A DNA stretch of 46,943 nt, taken from positions 1 through 46,943 of the forward strand of contig JAEOTL010000217.1 of NCBI GenBank assembly GCA_016839845.1. The letters run 5' to 3'. Source of the DNA: Promethearchaeota archaeon (GTDB taxonomy: Archaea > Asgardarchaeota > Lokiarchaeia > Sigynarchaeales > SOKP01). The translations under genes were made by a program, and so were the position numbers. Positions 8,847 to 18,261 of this stretch are shown in pieces (the first letter of the stretch is position 1; each line of letters starts with the position of its first letter). Below the pieces are notes generated by a model, which was not told the DNA's origin, did no database searches, and worked only from the letters and a program-made list of their open reading frames with translations.

Positions 8847-9410
8847 ATGATCCCCAAAGTTGAGATTATCGAGGAAATCAATGAGGGAAATCTTTTTCTT
8901 AGAAAAGTTGGAAAAAGCGACGCGGAGTTCTTCTTATCCAGTTTAGATGAAGATAAATTAACCTCTTTTTTGTCTTTAGGTTCTCTCAAAACACTGGAAA
9001 ACTCTAAGAGATTAATTCGAAATTATCTAAAATATTGGGAGAGATATGCTCAGTATAATTATGTTATTGAAATTAGGGACTCTACAGTAGATAAAATTGG
9101 ATCAATAAGTCTTTGGAATGTCAACTGGAGGCATAACAGAGCAGAAGTTGGGATTTGGATTCTTCCTTCCCTTTGGAATAGAAAACTTGGTGAAAAGGCT
9201 TTAACTCTGATCAAGATCGTAGCGTTTAATCATTTGAAATTAAATCGACTTGAAGCTCATATCGCTATAGAAAACAAGAATTCCATTCAGTTATTCAAAA
9301 AATGTGATTTTAAAGAAGAAGGTATGTTAAAACAGTACCTGAAATTAGATGAAACATTTCATGATGCTCTCATTCTAGCTTGCTTAAGAGAAAATAAAAA
9401 GTGGAAATAA
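8847..9410 (+). CDS. GNAT-family N-acetyltransferase, RimJ/RimL type
   Basis: A 187-residue protein of the GCN5-related acetyltransferase fold. It opens with LFLRKVGKSDAEFF, the usual first strand and helix of the RimJ/RimL subgroup. The core AEVGIWILPSLWNRKLGEKALTLI corresponds to motif A, which binds acetyl-CoA, although the usual Q/RxxGxG/A loop is the weaker NRKLGE here. LEAHIAIENKNSIQLFKKCDFKEEGMLK is the typical final strand-helix (ENxxSIxLFxKxGF). Members acetylate protein N-termini or small amines; the substrate cannot be told. The gene is isolated, convergent with the large surface-protein gene. Confidence 0.85.
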   Translation: MIPKVEIIEEINEGNLFLRKVGKSDAEFFLSSLDEDKLTSFLSLGSLKTLENSKRLIRNYLKYWERYAQYNYVIEIRDSTVDKIGSISLWNVNWRHNRAEVGIWILPSLWNRKLGEKALTLIKIVAFNHLKLNRLEAHIAIENKNSIQLFKKCDFKEEGMLKQYLKLDETFHDALILACLRENKKWK

Positions 9411-9434
9411 ATTAATAGATTGAACTTATAAGTG

Positions 9435-12173
9435 CTACTTAGTAGGATCTCGTATTATATTATCTAACTCTTTCTTCTTTTCTAAGGATTTCTCTATTAA
9501 TTCCTCAGATTCCATTTTTGGAGTGGGGGATTTGACTTGTTTTTCAGGTTGCGGAGATTGGTCAATAGATCTTGGTTTTGGAGTTTCGACATTACCCGTG
9601 GTTTCATGTTTAAATGCCAAACTAAATGCTTTTTCCCGATCAACAATGATAACATTAGGATCATTTTTCTTGTTTAGAGTTCTTCTATATTTTCTTACTT
9701 TTCTTACTGGTCTAGGATATTTTAGAAAAGTATAGTATGCAATAAGGTAGCTTCCTAACGCTCCTACCGCGATAATTGAAAGAGCGAATAAAACCTGAAA
9801 TAGGGTTGAGTCTTCTGTTTCTTCAATTATAACTATGGACAAATCGAAGTCTTGAATGAAATAATTATCATTAATGATTGCACGAACTGTAAAAGTAAAA
9901 GCACCTTTAGGTAAATCTGAAAGAGTTACTTCATATATCCCATCATTATTGCTGTCTTCAATAATCCCATTCGCCCCACTATCGGATACAAAGGTTACGA
10001 GTGCATTCCTCATGAATCCCCCAAAATCAGTATTATTCAACCTTATTTGAAGTATAACATCTTGTCCTTTATTTCTGATTATTGTATTTGATCCAGACAC
10101 GGTATCGATCTCAACATTAATTTTCCGAACATACAAATTTATTAAAGCATATTTTGTTTGGAAGGTTGATGTTAAAGCCTCGATTGTTAATTGATTACCT
10201 CCAATATTAAATCTATCAGATGAATTAATGATTACCGAGTACTGCTCTTGTGCTAAGCTTTCATTTAGGTTTGTAGTATAACCTTCAGATATTAATTTCA
10301 CAGTTGCATTCGGGATATGTGCCCCGACTTCGTCTTGATATTTTATAGTTATATTCAATTCCTCACCAATTATGAGTGCAATATTCGGATCATAGGTCAT
10401 ATTTGCACCATTTAAGAATACATCGAGATCATTGGCAGTAATTTTATTGATCGTAATCGTTGGAGTTATTTTCTGTAGCTGATAATTCTGTGCTTGTGCG
10501 GTAATTGTTAAGAAATTTATTCCTACATTTGAGATGTCTGTATCTAATATAATAGAATACTGTTCCAAACTTGGAAACTCAGTTAAAGTTCCTGTAAAGT
10601 TCCCTGATAATAATACAGTCGCATTTGTTATGTGATCGCCAGTTTGATTCAGATATTTTATTGTTAAATTGAGCTGTTGACCCACAGTAAGTTCAAAATT
10701 AGGATCTATAGTTCTATTTACACTATTCAGAAATAAATAAAGATCTGTTTCTTTATCTGGAAATATGATTGTATATGTTATGTTTAACGTAACATCATCT
10801 ATAGAAGTAGAAATAGTCCGATTCAACCCAAAACTATCTGCTAAAAATAACTGAATTGACAGATTAACATCATCGGTTATTAGAGACGTTACATCAAATC
10901 CTCCTGGTTTTGCTAGTTGGTATACAGAGGTAGCTGTACTTAATTTTATTGTTTCTGGATGCGGATTGTTATTGATTAAGATTCTGATTTCTGAATTAGG
11001 GGATGAGGCTGCTGGCCAGTTTTGATCGATTTTATACTTAAAGTTTAATTTAGCTTCATTTACTATTACCGTGTCATTGCTAAGGTCAGATATTTTATCT
11101 GCGTTTTGATTCCAAGAAATTGAGCTAAATTGGTTAATTTTCTTCTCGTAAGTAAATGTTAGATTAAAGGACCGCATAGTTAGTAAATCCCAAGTATCAA
11201 TATCTACATTCCATTCATTATCTTCGCAATATACATCTATTCCTAAAGTAATTGTGAAGTTAAAGTTATCATCTTCCAAAACAGACGTTAAATAGGAAAT
11301 TAAAATTTCTTCTGGGATTGTATTCATAAGCGTATCGGCATAATTATTAATTTCGGGGGTGTCTTGCCCTAGATCAGTTGTTCTGTTTAATGCGATTTGA
11401 AAAGAATTTTCATTTCCTATGTCTGATATTAATACATAAAATGTAGCAAAATCACCTATTCCAAATTGGGTATCACCATTCCATGGTTGATACCCTTCTG
11501 TATAATCCCCGGGTCGTTCTATGCCACCTATATGAGGTTGTGATGGATTTGATCCCACAGCCGTCACGCTAGCATTAAAAATCACCTCGAGAGAGGCAGA
11601 TGTAATAATGTAGTCAGAAAAATTCACTGGCATTGTGATATTATTTTTCCAATGTATACTAGGAGAATTCCTAGATTGATCTACACCTTCATCCCATTCA
11701 TGAGAGATAAATAAACCAGCTGAGTTACTACCATTACTGTCAGGGGATATTGGAAACTCAGGATTATTAAATGGAGTCCAGTCTATATTATTGAGAGAAT
11801 CGTCAATACTCATTAAGCCATAATCACCAATAACACTTAGATTCGCATGCCCTAATCCTGATAAAGCTTCAGTATCTGATAAATCTCCTTCTATGGTTGA
11901 ATACCAAGTAGGTTCGATTGGGGCATCTAACGTAGGATTATCAAGCCATTGTGTAGTGTATGATTCTTGTCCAGATAATCCTAAATTGTTGTTTATAAGA
12001 GAATTTGGATTCCCTGAAACAACTTGTGAGATTCTACCAGATAATTGAGTTATTATTGGTATACATAAAATTGCTATCAGCAAAATAGTAATTTTGTAAT
12101 AACCTATTCTTTTCTTTCCTGGTTTAGCAGGAAATCCCCAGAACTTTTTTAATGCTTTCTTAAATTTCCTCAC
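9435..12173 (-). CDS. Large single-pass surface protein 1 (Ig-like repeats, basic cytoplasmic tail)
   Basis: I do not recognise a named family. The 912 residues start with a basic stretch and a hydrophobic helix (about 25-45, IGYYKITILLIAILCIPIITQ), acting as signal or anchor. An ectodomain of about 430 residues follows (LDNPTLDAPIEPTWYSTIEGD... to the VTSLI region). Next come two Ig-like repeats of about 105 residues (about 477-581 and 581-684), each with a LNxxNxTxDP start and an EQYSxI core, and a third Ig-like unit (684-785). A membrane helix follows at about 791-815, then LKYPRPVRKVRKYRRTL and a charged tail. N-glycosylation sequons are frequent. It has a GTG start that overlaps the upstream paralog's stop by 14 bases. 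Probable role: adhesion or sensing at the cell surface (inference). Confidence 0.8.
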   Translation of the reverse strand: MRKFKKALKKFWGFPAKPGKKRIGYYKITILLIAILCIPIITQLSGRISQVVSGNPNSLINNNLGLSGQESYTTQWLDNPTLDAPIEPTWYSTIEGDLSDTEALSGLGHANLSVIGDYGLMSIDDSLNNIDWTPFNNPEFPISPDSNGSNSAGLFISHEWDEGVDQSRNSPSIHWKNNITMPVNFSDYIITSASLEVIFNASVTAVGSNPSQPHIGGIERPGDYTEGYQPWNGDTQFGIGDFATFYVLISDIGNENSFQIALNRTTDLGQDTPEINNYADTLMNTIPEEILISYLTSVLEDDNFNFTITLGIDVYCEDNEWNVDIDTWDLLTMRSFNLTFTYEKKINQFSSISWNQNADKISDLSNDTVIVNEAKLNFKYKIDQNWPAASSPNSEIRILINNNPHPETIKLSTATSVYQLAKPGGFDVTSLITDDVNLSIQLFLADSFGLNRTISTSIDDVTLNITYTIIFPDKETDLYLFLNSVNRTIDPNFELTVGQQLNLTIKYLNQTGDHITNATVLLSGNFTGTLTEFPSLEQYSIILDTDISNVGINFLTITAQAQNYQLQKITPTITINKITANDLDVFLNGANMTYDPNIALIIGEELNITIKYQDEVGAHIPNATVKLISEGYTTNLNESLAQEQYSVIINSSDRFNIGGNQLTIEALTSTFQTKYALINLYVRKINVEIDTVSGSNTIIRNKGQDVILQIRLNNTDFGGFMRNALVTFVSDSGANGIIEDSNNDGIYEVTLSDLPKGAFTFTVRAIINDNYFIQDFDLSIVIIEETEDSTLFQVLFALSIIAVGALGSYLIAYYTFLKYPRPVRKVRKYRRTLNKKNDPNVIIVDREKAFSLAFKHETTGNVETPKPRSIDQSPQPEKQVKSPTPKMESEELIEKSLEKKKELDNIIRDPTK

Positions 12174-14748
12174 CTTTACTTAGTTTTTTTGGTTTTGCAG
12201 GTTCAACTGATGGTTTACCTTTTAGAAAACTTGAACTGGCAGCTAGCTCTTTATTGTATGCTGAGTTAATTGCTTTTTTGCGCTCTGTTATTGCAATAGT
12301 CGGTGGGCTTTTACTTTTAAGCTTTTTTCGATATTTCCGAACCTTTCTGACTGTTTTTGGATATTTTAATACTCTCTGATATGCATACAAATATGCCCCT
12401 ATCACTATAGCAGCAGTAATTCCAATCGCAGTTAATATTTGAAATAGTAACGTATTTGGTGCGTTTCTTGCTGATGTGATAACGATTTCTTGACTTTCAA
12501 AATGATAAATATCACTTCCGAATGCATTAATAACTATTGAATGTATACCATTAGGGATATTGGGAATCGTAGCTTCATAAATACCATCCTCATCCAAATC
12601 GAGTAGAAGCTGGGTTACATTGTCCCATGGACGAGTATAAGTAACAGTCGCCCCTGTTACGTTTATATTGAAATCTGTATTATTGATATAAATTCTGATC
12701 AAGGCATCACCTCCCGGATATGTCTGAATTGTATTCTGAATAGCTATTATCTCAGCATTGATTTTTCTTACCGTAATGTGGGGATTTATACTTTTCTCTT
12801 GATATTCTGATTCTTGAGCAGTTATTGTTAACTCATTAATTCCCAAGCTGAATTTTATTGTTGTATTTAAAACCAATGAATAGTGTTCTAAGCTGGGGTT
12901 CTCAACCAAAGTCTCAAAAATACCATATCCGGTCAGTTCTACAAGAGCTCCAGGAACGTGCGTTCCGAATGGATCTTTATATTCAATCGTAACATTGAGT
13001 AGTTTGTTGAGTGCGATATCCATAAACGGATCAGACGTTTTATTTTGTCCATTCAATAATAACTGTAAATTATCAGTAGTAACTTTGCTCACGATCAAAA
13101 TAGGACTAATTTTTCTCGCTTCATAATTAATTCTATGAGCAACTACATCAAAGTAGAAATCTCCTATTTCTAATTCACTTACACCAATGATAATTGTATA
13201 TTGCTCATGAAGACTATCCTCGTAGAGTGTTCCTGTTAGATTTCCCGAAAGTTGCACTAATGCCCCAGGAATATGCAATCCAAAATTATCTGGATACTTG
13301 ACAGTTATATTTATATCTTGATTAACTGGATGTTCATAAACCGGATTTGACGTTTTATTATTCCCATTAAAAAATATGTCTAAATTTGTCTGAGTATCGG
13401 GAAATAATACAGTATAAGTTATATTGAGATATATATCATCAATAGAAATTGTAATGTTATTACCTAAACCAAACTCATCAGCAAGATACACTTGAATTGA
13501 TAAATTAATCCCGATATCATAAGGGATTAATGACGTAACATCAAAACCACCTGGTTTTGCTATTTGAAAATTAGAATCCGCATTACTAAGTTTTACAGTT
13601 TCTGAAAGTTTATTGTTATTTATATAAGCTTGAATCTCGGAGTTCGGGGATGAATCAGTCCAGTTTTCGTCAATCATATATTTAAAATTTAATTTAGCTT
13701 CATCAATGATAATAGTGTCATTACTAATATCAGATATCTTGTCTCCGTCTTGATTCCATGATGCTGCCGTAAATAGTTCAATTTTTTTTTCATATGTAAA
13801 TGTTAAATTGAAAGATCGTATTATTAAAGAATTCCAATTATCCCTATCTACACTTATTTCATTATCTTCACAGTATATATCTAAACCAAGAGTAATTGTA
13901 AAATTATGGCCATCATTTTCCAATATTGAAGTCAATACGCTTATTAAAACATCTTCAGGAACCACATTCATAAAAGAATCTGGATAATTACTTAATGAGG
14001 GACTATCACGTCCAAGATCGCCTGTGTTATTAAAAGCTACTTGAACTGGGGCGAAATTTTCTTCTACATCGGATAATAAAACGTAAAATTCAGTGTAATC
14101 ACCAGTTGAATAAGCATCAAGACCACTATCACCTTCTCTGTCAATACCACCCCCATTATGAGGAGAAACAGTAACTGACGCGTTAAAAACTACGTCTAAT
14201 GAAGCAGAAGTTATAATGTAATCAGAAAAATCCACTGGAGTTGTTATATCTCTTTTCCAATGTATGCTAGGTCTATTTCGAGTCTGATTTAGATTTTCAT
14301 CCCATAAATGAGAGACGTAGCAACCGGAACTATTAATTTCATAAGTATCTGGCAAAATTGGTAAATCTGGATTAGAATAAACGGCCCAATCAGTATTACT
14401 TAAGGATTCATCAATATTGACTGTTCCTGAATCACCGATTACAATATAATTTGCCTGACCTAAACTTGTTGTTGTCTTAATATCTGATGTTTCACCCTCT
14501 ATTTTCGAATACCAAGTTGGTTCTATCGGAGTATTCAATGTGGGATTTTCAACCCATACCGCTGTAAATGTTTCCTGAGCTGCTAAATGAGGCATATTAA
14601 CCTCCTTAACATCTTCTCCTTCTTTGTACGGAATAAAATTTGAATTTTGATTATATAATATGAAATTTCCGATGAAAATAGACAACAAGATAAAAGTAAT
14701 TGCCAAATAGAGCGAAAAATTCTTTCTTTTAAAGGTGGATCGGGTCAT
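12160..14748 (-). CDS. Large single-pass surface protein 2 (paralog of protein 1)
   Basis: An 862-residue paralog with the same plan. It has an N-terminal hydrophobic helix (about 11-32) and an ectodomain opening with VENPTLNTPIEPTWYSKIEG. Two tandem Ig-like repeats start near residues 453 and 558 (NGNNKTSNP, NGQNKTSDP), and a third Ig-like unit starts near 660. A membrane helix lies at about 766-790, then LKYPKTVRKVRKYRKKL and a lysine-rich tail. The internal order and even the cores (ITSASLDVVFNASV, KPGGFDVTSLI) match protein 1 throughout, so this is a tandem duplication. It is first in a probable two-gene operon, since its stop overlaps the next gene's GTG. The upstream gap carries an inverted repeat. 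Function unknown. Confidence 0.8.
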   Translation of the reverse strand: MTRSTFKRKNFSLYLAITFILLSIFIGNFILYNQNSNFIPYKEGEDVKEVNMPHLAAQETFTAVWVENPTLNTPIEPTWYSKIEGETSDIKTTTSLGQANYIVIGDSGTVNIDESLSNTDWAVYSNPDLPILPDTYEINSSGCYVSHLWDENLNQTRNRPSIHWKRDITTPVDFSDYIITSASLDVVFNASVTVSPHNGGGIDREGDSGLDAYSTGDYTEFYVLLSDVEENFAPVQVAFNNTGDLGRDSPSLSNYPDSFMNVVPEDVLISVLTSILENDGHNFTITLGLDIYCEDNEISVDRDNWNSLIIRSFNLTFTYEKKIELFTAASWNQDGDKISDISNDTIIIDEAKLNFKYMIDENWTDSSPNSEIQAYINNNKLSETVKLSNADSNFQIAKPGGFDVTSLIPYDIGINLSIQVYLADEFGLGNNITISIDDIYLNITYTVLFPDTQTNLDIFFNGNNKTSNPVYEHPVNQDINITVKYPDNFGLHIPGALVQLSGNLTGTLYEDSLHEQYTIIIGVSELEIGDFYFDVVAHRINYEARKISPILIVSKVTTDNLQLLLNGQNKTSDPFMDIALNKLLNVTIEYKDPFGTHVPGALVELTGYGIFETLVENPSLEHYSLVLNTTIKFSLGINELTITAQESEYQEKSINPHITVRKINAEIIAIQNTIQTYPGGDALIRIYINNTDFNINVTGATVTYTRPWDNVTQLLLDLDEDGIYEATIPNIPNGIHSIVINAFGSDIYHFESQEIVITSARNAPNTLLFQILTAIGITAAIVIGAYLYAYQRVLKYPKTVRKVRKYRKKLKSKSPPTIAITERKKAINSAYNKELAASSSFLKGKPSVEPAKPKKLSKGEEI

Positions 14749-15105
14749 AATTAAGTATTCTTAGGTGTGTAATTAAAAAGATATATTCTTAGACTTAATA
14801 CCAATATATTGCATTATAAATTTAACTACTTCTCTTCCAAATATAATTCTTATAAATATTATCCTAAACTAATCTTGTTGGTTAAACTCAACTAAATAAG
14901 ATATATTGGTATCTGCATTATTTAAACTTTTTAATCAAGGTTCAATTAAATAGCGTTATTGAAAGAGATTACTTTAATCAAGACCAATATTATGGAGGTT
15001 AGGGACTAAACTGTTAAAGGGTATCTCAAAAAACTTTTTTATTTTTAAAAAGGAAAAATGAGGAGGTTTGTTACTTTCCCATAGAGATCATTTATTTAGA
15101 TATTT
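14749..15105. other. 357-base gap with an inverted CCAATATAT repeat
   Basis: No gene is visible. The gap lies between two minus-strand paralogs and should contain the promoter of the gene starting at 14748 and the terminator of the gene ending at 15106. It holds a 12-base inverted repeat (14798-14809 and 14901-14912), a third partial CCAATAT at about 14983, and A/T-rich strings such as AAGATATATTC near 14779 that could serve as a TATA box on the minus strand. Confidence 0.55.
14798..14912. repeat. Twelve-base inverted repeat upstream of a surface-protein operon
   Basis: ATACCAATATAT at 14798-14809 is the exact reverse complement of ATATATTGGTAT at 14901-14912, with 91 bases between. Both arms are followed on the plus strand by TGCATTA. 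The position, 50 to 165 bases before the start at 14748, suits paired binding sites for a regulator (inference). Confidence 0.5.
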
Positions 15106-16836
15106 TCATTTCGGCTTCGTCTCTGAAGAAGTAGTTGATTGTTTTGGTTCTGGTTCTTTAGGAGGAGGTCCTTTCGGCTCGATAGGCTTCGCTTTTATTG
15201 ATTTGCCAGATTCTCCTAATTGTTTCTGGTATGTTTTAGTAAACGCGGTTTTGGCAGGTATTATTGCTACGGCGGGTGGAGTACTTTTTTCAAGAGTTTT
15301 CCTGTATTTTCTCACTTTTCTAATTGGTACTGGATATTTTAAATATGTATAGTATGCAATAAAGTACCCCCCTATACAGGCGGCAGCTACACTTACAAAA
15401 ATTAATAACGTGGCGAATATCCAAGGTTCAGCATCTGGTTGCAGTGGAGGATCAATCCATGATTCTGTCCAAGAAAGGCTTAAATACACATCCGTTATTG
15501 AAACTGTAATATTGTGATCTAATCCGAAATCTTCAGCTAAATACACTTGAATTGATAAAGTAAATTCTTCATACGGTAAAACTTTTGAAACAATATCAAA
15601 TCCACCAACCTGAGCATCTTGGAATCCAGGCGAGAAAATATAATCTATCAAACTTATAGTTTGTTCATATTTTCTATCATTAATATAGATTCTAATTTGG
15701 GAATTTTGGGAGGATTGAGTCCAGTTTTGATCAATTTTGAATTTATAGCTTAGGTTAGCATCAGTAATTTGAATAGTAGAATTTTCTACTGTACGGTTAA
15801 CTGCATTTAAATCCTGATTCCAAGACACCGTTGTAAATTGATTAATTTTTTTTACATATGTAAAGGTTAAATTCAAAGTTTTAAAACGCAAATCCTCAAA
15901 ATGATCTCGATCTGTCCCACTATTGTTATCCTCGCAATACATATATATTCCTAACACAATTGCGAAATTATTATGACCAGGAGCACTAGCTAAAACATTA
16001 GTTAATGCATCTATTATGGCTTGTTCTCCGAAAACTCCAATGAATCCTTCTATGTCATAAAACGTAAGAGCTTCATTACCTAATAAGAGTGTTTGATTAA
16101 AAGCAATTCTGTATGTATTTAGTTCATCAATATCCAAAGTTGTAATTTCGACATAAAATTGAATAAAGTCGTATTTCTCGAATTGGTTTATGGAAGCTGT
16201 CCCGGGAACCCACCTGGCAGTACTATCACCCGGTGTATCAACATTCCTATCAACACTGGCATTGATAACCGCGTTAAAATCAGCAGAGGTTATAATATAA
16301 TCCGTCATGTCAACCGGGAGGCTTATATTGGTCCTCCAATGCATACGAGGAGTATTTTTAGGTTGACCCCCTGTCTCTCCTTCCCACCAATAATGACTAC
16401 ACCAAGCACCTTCATCATCAACACCATAATATGGAACAGATGCACGCTGAGGCTCCACGACAAGCTCAGATTTGTTGAATGCTTCCCAATTAGTTTTTGT
16501 AGCATTATTCAGTAGAACTTCTTCGGTATATGTCTCCCCAATGACTTTTACATTTGCCTGATTTGAGCCAGAACTCGTAATCGCATCAGAACTGTCTCCA
16601 TCAATGGTTGAGTACCAAGGATCGATTGGTTCTCCAAAATTGGAGTTGATAATCCAAGGCTCACTGATATTAGAAGTTACTCCTGATGTATGGAGTTCTC
16701 TATAAATTCTGGTGTCAACAGAAGTTTTATTTAAGGTATTTGTACCAATAATAAGATTAACGGAAGATATTAACGCAAAAACAAATAAGACAAGAAAAAC
16801 CAGTTTGAGAATATTTTTAGATTTCATATAATTCAT
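15106..16836 (-). CDS. Surface protein 3 (shorter paralog without Ig-like repeats)
   Basis: A 576-residue member of the same family. It has an N-terminal hydrophobic helix (about 9-30), then INSNFGEPIDPWYSTIDGD, the same opening as the other two, and continues through ITSADFNAVINASV, YCEDNNSGTDRDHFEDL and QVGGFDIVSKV. It then passes directly to a membrane helix (about 478-503) with no Ig-like repeats between. The cytoplasmic tail starts LKYPVPIRKVRKYRKTLEK and ends in a Pro/Lys-rich stretch. The comparison shows that the N-terminal ectodomain and the tail are the constant parts of the family. An ATG at 16836 is followed three codons later by another ATG. It has its own promoter, divergent from the gene at 16977. 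Confidence 0.8.
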   Translation of the reverse strand: MNYMKSKNILKLVFLVLFVFALISSVNLIIGTNTLNKTSVDTRIYRELHTSGVTSNISEPWIINSNFGEPIDPWYSTIDGDSSDAITSSGSNQANVKVIGETYTEEVLLNNATKTNWEAFNKSELVVEPQRASVPYYGVDDEGAWCSHYWWEGETGGQPKNTPRMHWRTNISLPVDMTDYIITSADFNAVINASVDRNVDTPGDSTARWVPGTASINQFEKYDFIQFYVEITTLDIDELNTYRIAFNQTLLLGNEALTFYDIEGFIGVFGEQAIIDALTNVLASAPGHNNFAIVLGIYMYCEDNNSGTDRDHFEDLRFKTLNLTFTYVKKINQFTTVSWNQDLNAVNRTVENSTIQITDANLSYKFKIDQNWTQSSQNSQIRIYINDRKYEQTISLIDYIFSPGFQDAQVGGFDIVSKVLPYEEFTLSIQVYLAEDFGLDHNITVSITDVYLSLSWTESWIDPPLQPDAEPWIFATLLIFVSVAAACIGGYFIAYYTYLKYPVPIRKVRKYRKTLEKSTPPAVAIIPAKTAFTKTYQKQLGESGKSIKAKPIEPKGPPPKEPEPKQSTTSSETKPK

Positions 16837-16963
16837 ATCACTATTTTTATAGAATATCTATTTTACAATAATTTAAATAAACTTTAATTAAATAATAATA
16901 ATAAATAATACTTAAGAAATAATTATATTTATTTTATCTAAAAAATCTTATTAATTTAAAATC

Positions 16964-16968
16964 GAGGT
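16964..16968 (+). promoter_or_regulatory. Ribosome binding site deciding a TTG start
   Basis: GAGGT lies eight bases before the TTG at 16977. No ATG in the same frame is near, so this site supports TTG as the true start. Confidence 0.6.
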
Positions 16969-16976
16969 ATTGAAAT

Positions 16977-18230
16977 TTGATACAAGGAATATTGACTTTT
17001 CAGTTCAAAATTAATCTGAAAGAAACAGGCGAAATTGAGCCAGAATTTGAACCGATCCAGTTGGTTTTTAGAGATGATTCTTATGATGAGGAGGATTTTT
17101 CCGATTTATTAGTTGAAAATGACATATTCGCTATTTTCTACCAGCACACCACAGGTTTATTCAGAGTAAAGTATAGCTATAGTAATTTTTTTACTGGAAG
17201 ATTAAAAGACACCCCTTATCAAGTAATTTCGTACTTTAAGCAAGTTTCAGATGGCACTCAATATTTAACAATCTCAATTTTTGAACTTGATGATGAATTA
17301 GAAATCTTTGAAGACCTTATTCATGATATGGGTAATCGTCTCGAAACAATTTTTGACAAGTTAACCAGAGCTGTAAGTTCAAAGCAGATTTCATTAATTG
17401 AAAACATCAATATACGGTTAAAAAATGAGATAAAATTCACGATTTTCCAAGTAGATAGATTATCTAATCTTGATAAGCTCCAGAAAATTGCGTTAATCTA
17501 TAATAGTGATGAAAGATTAAAGATCTTAGAACTTCTGCGAGAACGCCCAACAGCGAAAAGAGAAATAAAGAAGACATTGGAGAAGATGTCGCCAAATGTT
17601 AACGTAGATATCCTACTTCAACCCTTCTTAGAATTGAATATTATTCGACGTGATTGGATAAAAGGGGAAAAAGACAAGAAAACGGGGGAAATCGTTCATC
17701 AAGGAGAATATTTATTCCTAGTGAAGGACGTTCTTTTAACACGAGTCCCAAATGAGACATTGCTCAATCACTTCAAGGAAACAAAGAATGAGTTATTACC
17801 ACTTTACAGACAACGAGTTATCGATTATTTTTCAACTTATGATCCGTATTTGCAACCGATCGAAGAAATTAAGGCGCTGGCCTCTATCCTTCTAAGCCCG
17901 GACGCATATGATTTTTTTGTGTTAATGCGACATAATCATTATCCTTTAGATAAAATCCCAAAGATCTTTTCTGAATTCGCGGTGACCGAAATCTTATTAG
18001 ACGATTTAGCGTCATTAAATCTCATTACAGAAATAACTGATGACAATGATCGTAAATGGATTTGCTTGCTTACGGAAATCAGACCCTTAATAATATTTCC
18101 GGAATACTTACTCCCTAAGATTAGGGCAGCTTACAAAAATGAAAATTTTGAGGAAGGGATAACTTACGAAATTGCTGAAAAAGCACTTAATTTATTAGAA
18201 ATAACCTTTCCTGAGAAAGTGAAATTTTAG
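16977..18230 (+). CDS. Longin/roadblock-like domain protein with winged-helix C-terminal part (unknown function)
   Basis: 417 residues, TTG start supported by GAGGT. I recognise no named family. Residues 1-130 alternate strands and helices (NDIFAIFYQHTTGLFRVKYS, QYLTISIFELDDELEIFEDLIHDM) in a way that suits a longin or roadblock fold; this is inference from pattern only. From about 170 it is helical, and ERLKILELLRERPTAKREIKKTLEKM (about 180-205) followed by a strand-like IIRRDWIKGE...GEYLFLVKD reads as a winged helix. A second, similar helical unit (about 300-400, YDFFVLMRHNHYPLDKIPKIFSEFAVTEILLDDLASLNLI) may be another. There are no membrane segments. It is 31 bases upstream of the next gene and divergent from surface protein 3, which suggests a regulatory or adaptor role for that cluster. 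Confidence 0.7.
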   Translation: MIQGILTFQFKINLKETGEIEPEFEPIQLVFRDDSYDEEDFSDLLVENDIFAIFYQHTTGLFRVKYSYSNFFTGRLKDTPYQVISYFKQVSDGTQYLTISIFELDDELEIFEDLIHDMGNRLETIFDKLTRAVSSKQISLIENINIRLKNEIKFTIFQVDRLSNLDKLQKIALIYNSDERLKILELLRERPTAKREIKKTLEKMSPNVNVDILLQPFLELNIIRRDWIKGEKDKKTGEIVHQGEYLFLVKDVLLTRVPNETLLNHFKETKNELLPLYRQRVIDYFSTYDPYLQPIEEIKALASILLSPDAYDFFVLMRHNHYPLDKIPKIFSEFAVTEILLDDLASLNLITEITDDNDRKWICLLTEIRPLIIFPEYLLPKIRAAYKNENFEEGITYEIAEKALNLLEITFPEKVKF

Positions 18231-18261
18231 TTAATTAAAACATGTGAGATGATAATAAATA

